Shown here: piece by piece, positions 1-5,265 of the stretch
How positions within the stretch are numbered: the stretch's first letter is position 1
Layout: each line of letters opens with the position of its first letter
Position numbers and translations under genes: made by a program
Notes under the pieces: model-generated
The model's input: only the letters and a program-made list of their open reading frames with translations
What the model was told of the DNA's origin: nothing
Database searches by the model: none
Source of the DNA: Planctomycetaceae bacterium
GTDB taxonomy: Bacteria; Planctomycetota; Planctomycetia; Pirellulales; Thermoguttaceae
NCBI GenBank assembly: GCA_031282385.1
Contig: JAITDV010000261.1
Location: 1-7,214, forward strand
Length of the DNA stretch: 7,214 nt
Direction: 5' to 3'

Positions 1-14
1 AGCGAAAAGGTCTA
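1..14 (+). mobile_element. Truncated MITE-1 end at the window edge
   Basis: AGCGAAAAGGTC followed by TA matches the right end of the complete MITE-1 at 2109-2251 (GCGAAAAGGTC at 2239-2249, then TA) and the inverted end at 7019-7032. The rest of the element would lie upstream of the window. Confidence 0.75.
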
Positions 15-119
15 TTATCAAAATTAATTGACAAGGAGTCCCCATTCAGATGCTCAAACGAACTCGCCGCGAACAAGTTGGCTACCATTAAAACAACAAA
101 AAGACTTTTTCAGGGACAA
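1..119. repeat. Left arm of 119-bp inverted repeat bracketing the window
   Basis: Positions 1-119 are the reverse complement of 6914-7032 without gaps and with one mismatch (A44 against A6989). Identity stops sharply at 120/6913. The first 14 bases are the end of a MITE-1 element (AGCGAAAAGGTC then TA), so the repeated unit is a MITE end plus about 105 bp of adjoining unique-looking sequence. The 2109-2251 MITE copy lacks that adjoining sequence, so it is a separate module. No convincing protein is encoded. The arm includes an AAAAAG-T-CTTTTT palindrome near 99-111. Confidence 0.95.
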
Positions 120-330
120 ATATAAAGAAATACAAGGTAGAACTACGCACTATCGCAACAGACAAATTCCACATCCCATCATAAAAAAATACGACTTTTT
201 CGTTACAAAAAAGGTTTTTAAAGTAAAAGGGTATAACTATTTTACAACTCATTATGAAAATGATTTTTTTAGAAATTGTTTTTAATAATTTGTATTTATT
301 TTTATGTTGGAGAGGAGTTTTCCCCCTCCC

Positions 331-358
331 TTGTCATTATTATTTAATCGTGTAGAAT
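331..358 (+). promoter_or_regulatory. Sigma70-type promoter for tRNA-Glu
   Basis: TTGTCA (331-336) and TAGAAT (353-358) are separated by 16 bp. Each box is one base from the TTGACA/TATAAT consensus. Predicted initiation near 365 gives a leader of roughly 30 nt before the mature tRNA at 396. The same box pair and spacing recur at 4891-4918, which strengthens both calls. Position 120-330 upstream is AT-rich DNA in which I see no gene. Confidence 0.55.
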
Positions 359-395
359 TCTCGCTCTTTTACTTGCTTGGTCATTTGTTTATGCG

Positions 396-467
396 GGCCC
401 CGTCGTCTAGCGGTCAGGACACGGCCCTTTCACGGCCGTGGCACGGGTTCGATTCCCGTCGGGGTCA
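396..467 (+). tRNA. tRNA-Glu (anticodon UUC)
   Basis: A full cloverleaf can be drawn. The 7-bp acceptor stem is GGCCCCG (396-402) with CGGGGTC (460-466) and one G-T pair. The D arm starts GTC (405-407) and closes with GAC (418-420). The anticodon stem is CGGCC (422-426) with GGCCG (434-438), around loop CTTTCAC with anticodon TTC at 429-431. The variable loop is 4 nt. The T stem is ACGGG/CCCGT around TTCGATT (448-454). The discriminator is A467 and CCA is not encoded, so the 3' end must be added by nucleotidyltransferase. It decodes GAA/GAG and also supplies glutamate for Glu-tRNA-dependent pathways. The gene stands alone, with a promoter directly upstream and no clear terminator immediately downstream. 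Confidence 0.97.
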
Positions 468-832
468 TTACCGCACAACCAAAACAAAACAATCAGTAAA
501 TTTAACTTTGATTTCGGCAGTCATAATATTTATGGCAACTTCTAAAAAACTATTTTTTATAGAATTACCAAAATTTCAAGTTAACAATTCAGACAATAAT
601 TCAAAACAATAAAAAAATAAAATGAAAAAAGCCTTAATTTTTTCAAGTATTTTTAATACATTTGAATTAAATGAATTTTTGTATACTCTCGTCAAAGATG
701 TTCAAAATTAAAAAATAGAATAAAAACAAGGGAAATTCTGATTAAAATTTTTGAAAAGTGTAGGTAAAAAAGAAAACAGAATTTTAACGTGCGAAAATTA
801 TAGGTGAGATTTATGGACAAAAAAAGTTTTTC
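468..832. other. AT-rich non-coding gap after the tRNA
   Basis: There is no credible gene on either strand. The one visible structure is a perfect 8-bp AT-rich stem, TGAAAAAA (623-630) with TTTTTTCA (638-645), around a 7-nt loop. It is too weak in GC to call a terminator. The rest is low-complexity A/T sequence, probably decayed intergenic DNA. Confidence 0.6.
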
Positions 833-933
833 AACTGTTCGCACTTTAACTTTCCTTCACCACCGCCTGCTTACATATTGGAGAGCAGGCTTTTACGTTC
901 TTGAGTCATGCAATTTACAGAACGATCAGTATA
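833..933 (+). mobile_element. MITE-2 copy A (~100-bp hairpin repeat)
   Basis: This is the first of three full copies of a ~100-bp repeat; the others are 2381-2480 (reverse) and 4982-5081. It begins AACTGTTCGCACTTTAA and ends CAATTTACAG...CAGTA. The two ends are imperfect inverted repeats. The core is a GCCTGCT (865-871)/AGCAGGC (884-890) stem followed by TTTT (891-894). Relative to the other copies the eighth pair is a T-G wobble instead of T-A, so the stem is kept. It lies between tRNA-Glu and the SDR gene, where the hairpin plus T-tract could weakly terminate readthrough from the tRNA. Confidence 0.75.
865..894 (+). terminator. Terminator-like hairpin inside MITE-2 copy A
   Basis: A 7-bp GC-rich stem with one wobble extension is followed by only four T residues and then ACG. 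The stem suits intrinsic termination, but the T-tract is short, so efficiency is doubtful. It is part of the mobile repeat rather than specific to a gene end. Confidence 0.35.
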
Positions 934-1000
934 GAAGAATGTTTATCATATAGTATGAGCAAGAACTGAATCCCCAAAAATAACGTGAATATTTCGTCAG

Positions 1001-1948
1001 ATGAAACGATATCTGATAACCGGTGTTAGCGGTTTTGTTGGTCAACATTTTTTGAAATATCTTGATACTGTCGGTGAACAGATTGAGGTAATTGGAATTG
1101 ATTGTACGGCGGTGGGATATATGCCGTTGAATTATACTTATCGGTTTGAGCCGGTTGATATTTTGGTTGCGGATAAAATTCTTAAAATTATTAACGATTT
1201 TCAACCTGATTATCTCTTACATCTTGCTGCAAAAAGTAGTGTTAGTGAAAGTCTGAAAGAGCCGGAAAAAGTAGTGGTTAATAATGTCAGTTCTTTATTT
1301 GGCGTTCTTGTTTCGGTACAAGTTGCGATGCAAAATCGTTGCAGGATATTAGTTGTTGGTTCTTCTGAAGTCTATGCGGAGTCGAATGAACCGCTTATTG
1401 AAACTTCGCCGTGTTTCCCGAAAAATCCTTATGCGTATTCAAAATTTATTGGCGAGACCACTGTCAATATGTATTGCGATAGGGTGGATTTGGATATAGT
1501 TATGACTCGCTCTTTTATGCACACCGGTCCGAATCAAAACGAGAAATTTGTTGTTGCATCATTTATAAAACAACTAACCGAAGCTAAACGGCAAAATAAA
1601 TATCCCGCAGAATTGAAAACCGGCAATATTGATATTATTCGCGATATAACCGATGTTCGTGATATTGTTCGAGGTTATTATTTGTTGTTGAAACATGGTC
1701 GTCGGCAAGAAGTTTATAACGTTTGCAGTGGTACTGCTGTTTCTTTGAAAACGATAATTGAGATGGCAAGCGAGATTCTTGATATTCCAGCATCAATTGT
1801 AATCGATCCTCAAAGATTGCGTTCCAATGAAATAAAACTTGTTGTCGGTAACAATGAAAAAATTCGTAAAGAAACAGGTTGGCAACCGGAAATAAAATTA
1901 TCCCAAACATTACAAGACATGATTGATCATTGTCAATTGACGCAATAA
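1001..1948 (+). CDS. NAD(P)-dependent extended SDR, GDP-mannose 4,6-dehydratase / GDP-6-deoxy-mannose reductase type
   Basis: This is a 315-aa cytosolic sugar-nucleotide enzyme of the extended SDR fold. The Rossmann motif is G8-x-x-G11-x-x-G14, with D34 ending beta-2, D53-I following the next strand and HLAA at 74-77. The catalytic set is GSSE at 120-123 and Y144-x3-K148. The substrate half carries HTGPNQNEKFVV (174-185), RDITDVRD (214-221) and VYNVCSGTAVSL (238-249), wording typical of the Rmd/Gmd branch. The probable job is making or reducing GDP-4-keto-6-deoxy-mannose for surface glycans. The length (315 aa against about 300 for Rmd and 350 for Gmd) and the SSE motif leave dehydratase versus reductase open. 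ATG 1001 puts the Rossmann glycines at the usual N-terminal position. No Shine-Dalgarno is visible. It stands alone: no mannose or glycosyltransferase gene is adjacent. The opposite-strand open frames here are shadows. Confidence 0.9.
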   Translation: MKRYLITGVSGFVGQHFLKYLDTVGEQIEVIGIDCTAVGYMPLNYTYRFEPVDILVADKILKIINDFQPDYLLHLAAKSSVSESLKEPEKVVVNNVSSLFGVLVSVQVAMQNRCRILVVGSSEVYAESNEPLIETSPCFPKNPYAYSKFIGETTVNMYCDRVDLDIVMTRSFMHTGPNQNEKFVVASFIKQLTEAKRQNKYPAELKTGNIDIIRDITDVRDIVRGYYLLLKHGRRQEVYNVCSGTAVSLKTIIEMASEILDIPASIVIDPQRLRSNEIKLVVGNNEKIRKETGWQPEIKLSQTLQDMIDHCQLTQ

Positions 1949-1960
1949 TAACGGACACAT

Positions 1961-2001
1961 GTAAATTGTTTGTACTTGCGTTTTCGATAACTTAAGCAGG
2001 C
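1961..2001 (-). repeat. Possible decayed MITE-2 relic
   Basis: Read on the minus strand, GCCTGCTTA (2001-1993) is followed by a TATCG-like and AAA-rich stretch and later by CAATTTAC (1968-1961). These are the core-arm start and the 3'-end motif of MITE-2 in the correct order, with the interval shortened and the second hairpin arm lost. It lies 13 bp after the SDR stop codon. Confidence 0.3.
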
Positions 2002-2006
2002 GTACC

Positions 2007-2015
2007 TGTTATAAT
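2007..2015 (+). promoter_or_regulatory. Extended -10 motif, orphan
   Basis: TGTTATAAT matches the extended -10 consensus TGnTATAAT exactly. No good -35 box lies 16-18 bp upstream, and the next gene starts over 500 bp downstream, beyond two repeats. It could be chance in AT-rich DNA. Confidence 0.2.
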
Positions 2016-2108
2016 GTCTGTATTGAAGCCTTATTTTGCCGGAATCTAAATATAATGTAACTGTCATTATACTTGAATTTTTGGTTTCAAGCGAATGAAT
2101 GCTTTCAT

Positions 2109-2251
2109 TAGACCTTTTCTCTAACCTAAAAATACATCAACGTAACAAAAAACCTACAACAAAAAACCGCCTTTAACTCCTCCGAGACCACCCCTAACCC
2201 CTCCTTCGGAGGGATCAGGGGTGGTCTCCTACAGGTTAGCGAAAAGGTCTA
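2109..2251 (+). mobile_element. MITE-1 copy 1 (139-bp element with TA flanks)
   Basis: The terminal inverted repeats are GACCTTTTCTCTAACCT (2111-2127) and its near-complement AGGTTAGCGAAAAGGTC (2233-2249), with one mismatch. Both are flanked by TA (2109-2110, 2250-2251), consistent with TA target duplication as in IS630/Tc1-mariner-type elements. Between them lie an A-rich spacer, CCGCCTTTAACTCC and a long hairpin (2184-2228). A longer copy lies in reverse at 7019-7212 and one end is at 1-14. No transposase is encoded, so it is non-autonomous. It sits between the SDR and aminotransferase genes. Confidence 0.85.
2184..2228 (-). repeat. 21-bp hairpin core of MITE-1 copy 1
   Basis: The arms are 2184-2204 and 2208-2228 around a 3-nt loop. 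On the plus strand positions 13 and 15 of the stem are A-C/C-A mismatches. On the minus strand both become G-U pairs, giving an unbroken 21-bp stem. The outer 12 bp (GAGACCACCCCT with AGGGGTGGTCTC) are perfect. If transcribed, the minus strand would give the more stable RNA. Confidence 0.85.
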
Positions 2252-2380
2252 TTATTTATCTTTCCATCAAATAACGAAGTAAGGATAAATTCCTAATAGA
2301 ACGCAAAAAACAGAATAATAATTTGTTTCTACCGAGCGATATTTCCTACGACAATAATTACACAAAATTAACAATAAAAC

Positions 2381-2480
2381 ATACTGCTCGTACTATAAAT
2401 TGCTTGACTCAAGAGCGTAAAAGCCTGCTTTCCGATAGGTAAGCAGGCGAAGGTAAACGAAATTTAAAGTGTGAACAGTT
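2381..2480 (-). mobile_element. MITE-2 copy B (reverse orientation)
   Basis: This is a reverse-orientation copy of the ~100-bp repeat. Its ends are imperfect inverted repeats: read inward, ACTGCTCGTACTATAAATT (from 2383) pairs in sequence with the other end's ACTGTTCACACTTTAAATT (from 2478), 14 of 19 positions identical. The core stem GCCTGCTT/AAGCAGGC lies at 2423-2448 with its T-tract on the minus strand (AAAA at 2419-2422). It ends about 60 bp before the aminotransferase ATG. Its gene-proximal end GAAATTTAA-GTGTGAACAGTTT recurs at the start of the next gene (3911-3934). Confidence 0.8.
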
Positions 2481-2542
2481 TATAAAATTCACATTTGGGT
2501 GAAACGATACTTATTTTTATTTTACAATTAAATGTAACGAAA

Positions 2543-3817
2543 ATGACTAATTCTAAAGAATATGAATTTGTTCAGAACGGAGATTCGACGGATCAATTGT
2601 GTGAAAATTCCAGACCTTTTGGAGTGGATGTTTCGGATCGTGTGAAGCGTTTGCCGGCGTATCTTTTTGCGGAGTTAAACAAGTTAAAATATGAGAAACG
2701 TAAAGCTGGAGTAGATGTGATTGATCTTGGGATGGGCAGTCCAAGTGATCCGCCAGCGTCGCGAGTTATTGACAAGTTAATTGAGGTTGTCCGTAATCCG
2801 CGGCTTCATGCTTACAGCCATGCGAGTGGTTTAATGCAATTACGTAAAGAAGTAACGTCGCGGTATTTGAAGTATTATGGGGTACGTCTTGATCCTAATT
2901 CAGAGGTGATTATTTGTATGGGATCAAAGGAGGCGTTATCGTATCTTTGTTTAGCGTTGCTTGGTTCGGGTGATACGTCGATAGTTCCTTCTCCGTATTT
3001 TCCGCCACATTTACATGCAGTTATGTTGGCGTCGGCAAATGCGATTTTACTTGATGTAACGAAGCCGGATGAGTTGTTATCAAATATTGCGTCAACATGT
3101 CAATTTTTACAACCGAAACCGAAATTATTAATTTTGAATTATCCGCACAATCCGACGACGGCGGTTGTTGATCCGGAGTTTTATGTTGAGATAGTGAGGT
3201 TAGCAAAACGATTTGGATTTATGGTGATAAGTGATCTTGCTTATGGCGACGTGTGTTTTGGCGGATACAAAGCGCCGAGTTTTTTGTCTGTAGCCGGAGC
3301 AAAAGATGTCGGCGTAGAAACAACTACGATGAGTAAAGGTTACAATATGGCAGGTTGGCGAGTAGGATTTTGTTGCGGCAATGCCGAAATTATACGTGCG
3401 CTTTCGACAATTAAAACATATTATAACTATGGAGTTTTTTCGCCGTTACAAATTGCTGCGATTACGGCAATAAGATTTTCTGATCGTGAAGTTGAATCAC
3501 AAGCTAAAATCTATCAAAAACGCCGCGATATTTTGTGCAATGGATTAGAGAGAATTGGATGGCAAGTTGATAAACCGCAAGCGACGATGTTTGTTTGGCA
3601 AAAGATACCGTTGGAGTTTAGCGGCAAGATGAGTTCGTTTGATTTTGCGATGAAGTTATTACGTGAAGCGGATGTTTTGGTAAGCCCCGGTTCAGCATTT
3701 GGCGAAGCCGGCGAAGGATATCTCAGAATGGCTCTGGTTGAAAAAGATGATCGGTTGAAGCAAGCAGTAAGGCAGATCAAAAAAATCTGTAACATCGGCA
3801 AAAATAATAACTCATAA
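2543..3817 (+). CDS. alaC: AlaC-like class I/II PLP aminotransferase (glutamate-pyruvate type)
   Basis: This 424-aa cytosolic enzyme of PLP fold type I most probably moves the amino group between glutamate and pyruvate. The sequence follows E. coli AlaC throughout as I remember it: RLPAYLF (36-42), DVIDLGMGSP (58-67), GSKEAL (127-132), YPHNPT (200-205), SDLAYGD (230-236) and SKGYNMAGWRVGF (264-276). K265 is the Schiff-base lysine, N203, D231 and Y234 the cofactor contacts, and R395 (GYLRMAL) the likely substrate-carboxylate arginine. An upstream in-frame TTG at 2495 would add 16 residues, but it adjoins a repeat and adds nothing family-like, so ATG 2543 is preferred; no Shine-Dalgarno decides it. 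About 30 residues precede the conserved block. Annotation as LL-diaminopimelate aminotransferase (DapL) is possible in databases, but the N-terminal motifs favour AlaC. Confidence 0.88.
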   Translation: MTNSKEYEFVQNGDSTDQLCENSRPFGVDVSDRVKRLPAYLFAELNKLKYEKRKAGVDVIDLGMGSPSDPPASRVIDKLIEVVRNPRLHAYSHASGLMQLRKEVTSRYLKYYGVRLDPNSEVIICMGSKEALSYLCLALLGSGDTSIVPSPYFPPHLHAVMLASANAILLDVTKPDELLSNIASTCQFLQPKPKLLILNYPHNPTTAVVDPEFYVEIVRLAKRFGFMVISDLAYGDVCFGGYKAPSFLSVAGAKDVGVETTTMSKGYNMAGWRVGFCCGNAEIIRALSTIKTYYNYGVFSPLQIAAITAIRFSDREVESQAKIYQKRRDILCNGLERIGWQVDKPQATMFVWQKIPLEFSGKMSSFDFAMKLLREADVLVSPGSAFGEAGEGYLRMALVEKDDRLKQAVRQIKKICNIGKNNNS

Positions 3818-3818
3818 C

Positions 3819-3910
3819 ACTTGTTTTTTTTGGTTTTTAAGATAACGATCAAGTTTGTCAAGTTTCCTCAAATCTCTTTTGTCCTTTATATTCCAAATAA
3901 AATAAAAGCC
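3819..3910 (+). repeat. Degenerate intergenic box, copy upstream of the nucleosidase gene
   Basis: GGTTTTTAAGATA, then TTTGTCA (3854-3860), TTTTGTCCTTTA (3877-3888) and CCGAAATTTAA (into 3919) occur here in the same order as TTTTTTAAGATA, TTTGTCA, ATTATGTCCTTTA and CCGAATTTTAA at 5085-5182. The resemblance is moderate and gapped. It may be an old repeat or a shared leader or promoter region. Confidence 0.4.
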
Positions 3911-3934
3911 GAAATTTAATGTGTGAACAGTTTA
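3911..3934 (-). repeat. MITE-2 terminal fragment at a gene start
   Basis: GAAATTTAATGTGTGAACAG followed by TTTA matches the gene-proximal end of MITE-2 copy B (2459-2482) with one substitution, and similarity runs on into AAAATT. No hairpin or second end is present, so this is a solo end. It contains an in-frame ATG at 3919, which would start the downstream protein inside the repeat. Confidence 0.6.
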
Positions 3935-3939
3935 AAATT

Positions 3940-4773
3940 ATGCCAGATAGTATGAAGGTTGATCTTGGTTTTGTTTTTGCGATGCCGATGGAGGCTGCGG
4001 GACTTGTTGATCTGTTAGCGGAGAGTGTAACCACGAAGGGCAATGGACGTGTATTTCACAGAGGCAGATTAAAAAAAGCTTCGGTTGTGATTGTTGAATC
4101 TGGAATTGGTCAGGAAAAAGCGGCTTCTGCAACGAAAGCGTTATTGGATATTTTTTGTCCTTCGTTTATTGTTTCTGCTGGTTATGGCGGCGGGCTTTTG
4201 CCTGAGTTGAATCGATTCAGTGTTCATCAACCGTATTTATTGTTACGAAAATCTGATGGGAAAATAATTGATATTGTAAATAATATACCGCAAATTAGAA
4301 AAGAAATTACCGACGAGAATCAACAAGTTACAAATGAGACGGATACTGTTCATAATATTGTAACGAAAAATTGCAGTATGCTTGTTACGGTTGATCAACC
4401 TGTTATGACGGCGTCGGAAAAGTTATTGTTGGGCAAGGAAAGCGGAGCGGGACTTGTTGACATGGAAACTTTTGCGGTTGCAGAAGTTTGTAACAACTTG
4501 CGAAACGGTGATGATTCAAACGGAATCATTCGGTTTAGCGCGGTACGAATAATTCTTGACACGGTAGAAGAAGAGCTTCCGAAAGAAGTCAAACGAATAT
4601 TGCAATCTTATGATTTCAGTACTGCAAGACTGATTGGTACTACTATAAGTTCACTTTTCAAGAGACCGTCAGTTATTTTTGATTTGTATTCTCTCAAAGA
4701 ACGCGCTCTACAAGCCACAGATATTTTAGCCAAATACATTGTTGCCAATATAGCGTCGGGGAAATATATATAG
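3940..4773 (+). CDS. Phosphorylase-superfamily (MTA/SAH nucleosidase-like) protein
   Basis: This is a 277-aa protein of the PNP/UDP phosphorylase fold. Conserved points are the N-terminal FAMPMEAAGL with E18 in the place of the nucleosidase's water-activating acid, SGIGQEKAA (54-62), the glycine loop SAGYGGGL (79-86), VDMETFAVAEVC (173-184) with E176 as ribose-binding glutamate, and VRIILDTVEEELP (202-214) with D207 as the purine-protonating aspartate. It probably cleaves or phosphorolyses a purine nucleoside such as MTA, SAH or futalosine; the substrate cannot be read. It is longer than ordinary MTA/SAH nucleosidase (about 230 aa), with a polar insert near 106-146 and a ~50-residue helical C-terminal tail. 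Starts at 3919 and 3952 are also possible. 3919 lies in repeat-derived sequence and 3952 still keeps the first strand. No Shine-Dalgarno helps. The stop TAG overlaps a MITE-1-like remnant. Confidence 0.82.
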   Translation: MPDSMKVDLGFVFAMPMEAAGLVDLLAESVTTKGNGRVFHRGRLKKASVVIVESGIGQEKAASATKALLDIFCPSFIVSAGYGGGLLPELNRFSVHQPYLLLRKSDGKIIDIVNNIPQIRKEITDENQQVTNETDTVHNIVTKNCSMLVTVDQPVMTASEKLLLGKESGAGLVDMETFAVAEVCNNLRNGDDSNGIIRFSAVRIILDTVEEELPKEVKRILQSYDFSTARLIGTTISSLFKRPSVIFDLYSLKERALQATDILAKYIVANIASGKYI

Positions 4774-4804
4774 ACCTTTTATCTAATTTGAAAAACATGG
4801 TCTA
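4771..4804 (+). repeat. 34-bp MITE-1 remnant (TA-GACC...GGTC-TA)
   Basis: TAGACCTTTTATCTAATTT matches the MITE-1 left end TAGACCTTTTCTCTAACCT at 15 of 19 bases. It is closed 34 bp from its start by GGTCTA, the inverted outermost bases. The inside is deleted. The first TAG is the stop codon of the preceding gene. Confidence 0.45.
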
Positions 4805-4981
4805 ACTTTACGCGATTGGGTAACTTTGATTGCAATGATACAAATATACTCAATTCTGTTGAATTTTCAGATTTTAGCGGTTTCCTGTTATTGACAATTT
4901 TATCTATTATTATAGAATCGCCGCCCGTTTATGGTTTGGAGGAAATGCAAATTTTAATTACTTTCCAAAGTAAACTTATTA
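4805..4981. other. Non-coding stretch upstream of lysS holding a promoter
   Basis: This is AT-rich DNA without a credible gene. A 60-codon open frame from TTG 4816 runs into the repeat at 4982 and shows no family features. The notable content is the promoter at 4891-4918. Confidence 0.5.
4891..4918 (+). promoter_or_regulatory. Strong sigma70-type promoter upstream of lysS
   Basis: There is a perfect TTGACA (4891-4896), a 16-bp spacer and TAGAAT (4913-4918). The architecture is the same as the tRNA-Glu promoter at 331-358. Predicted initiation near 4925 gives either a ~340-nt lysS leader containing MITE-2 copy C or a short ~120-nt transcript ending at the copy C hairpin. Confidence 0.5.
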
Positions 4982-5081
4982 AACTGTTCACACTTTAAAT
5001 TCCATTTGCCGCCGCCTGCTTACCTATCGGAAAGCAGGCTTTTACGTACTTGAGTCATGTAATTTATAGTACGAATAGTAC
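4982..5081 (+). mobile_element. MITE-2 copy C, in the lysS leader
   Basis: It begins AACTGTTCACACTTTAAATT and ends AATTTATAGTACGAATAGTA; the ends are imperfect inverted repeats. The core stem GCCTGCTT (5014-5021)/AAGCAGGC (5032-5039) extends past an A-A mismatch by CC/GG around a TATC loop, and is followed by TTTT (5040-5043). The core is base-for-base identical to copy B, while the flanking parts differ more, so the hairpin is the best-conserved part. It lies on the lysS side of the 4891 promoter. Confidence 0.8.
5014..5043 (+). terminator. Terminator-like hairpin between promoter and lysS
   Basis: An 8-bp GC-rich stem plus CC/GG extension, then TTTT and ACG. It could end a ~120-nt transcript from the 4891 promoter or attenuate lysS. 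The short T-tract argues for weak termination. Confidence 0.4.
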
Positions 5082-5084
5082 ACA

Positions 5085-5197
5085 CCTGAATATTCGTTTT
5101 TTAAGATAGGTTTCTATTTGTCATATTCGCAAAATCAATTTTGTCTATTATGTCCTTTACAAAAAGGAGACCGAATTTTAAAGTTTAAGGAGTTAGT
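5085..5197 (+). repeat. Degenerate intergenic box, copy upstream of lysS
   Basis: TTCGTTTTTTAAGATA, TTTGTCATATTCG, ATTATGTCCTTTA and CCGAATTTTAAAG are in the same order as the 3819-3934 region before the nucleosidase gene. The first half also matches 6856-6900 after lysS. A possible promoter, TTTACA (5156-5161), 17 bp, TAAAGT (5179-5184), lies within it, about 75 bp before the ATG. Confidence 0.4.
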
Positions 5198-5265
5198 TGT
5201 AAAAAATTTTTATTCAAACCGGATTACAGAATAGTTACAGAATTTCAAAATTAACTAAAAAAATA

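Noticed and set aside
28..285. Open frame of 85 codons at the left edge, plus strand
   Set aside because: It starts inside the inverted-repeat arm and runs into A/T-rich DNA. It has a lysine/asparagine/phenylalanine-biased product and no recognisable motif. The other arm at 6914-7032 gives no continued frame.
304..612. Open frame of 102 codons overlapping the tRNA
   Set aside because: It reads straight through the tRNA-Glu gene on the same strand, which explains its GC-rich middle. The product has no family features.
926..1204. Minus-strand open frames opposite the SDR, aminotransferase, nucleosidase and lysS genes (also 1635-1958, 3514-3861, 5356-5661 and others)
   Set aside because: They are shadows of real plus-strand genes with clear catalytic motifs. 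Their products are rich in S, N, P and R and show no domain.
2495..2542. N-terminal extension of the aminotransferase from TTG 2495
   Set aside because: The 16 extra residues are hydrophobic and unlike the family, begin 15 bp after a repeat and would need a rare start codon. ATG 2543 already leaves about 30 residues before the conserved region.
4816..4998. 60-codon TTG-started frame before lysS
   Set aside because: It spans the promoter and ends inside MITE-2 copy C. It has hydrophobic low-complexity content expected from AT-rich DNA, and no start signal.
833..5081. CRISPR array from the recurring ~100-bp repeats
   Set aside because: The copies lie more than 1 kb apart, in mixed orientation, and carry inverted ends. 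There are no regular spacers and no cas genes.
4925..5265. T-box or lysine riboswitch in the lysS leader
   Set aside because: No T-box antiterminator sequence or lysine-riboswitch core pattern was recognised. The only strong structure is the MITE-2 hairpin, which also occurs before unrelated genes.
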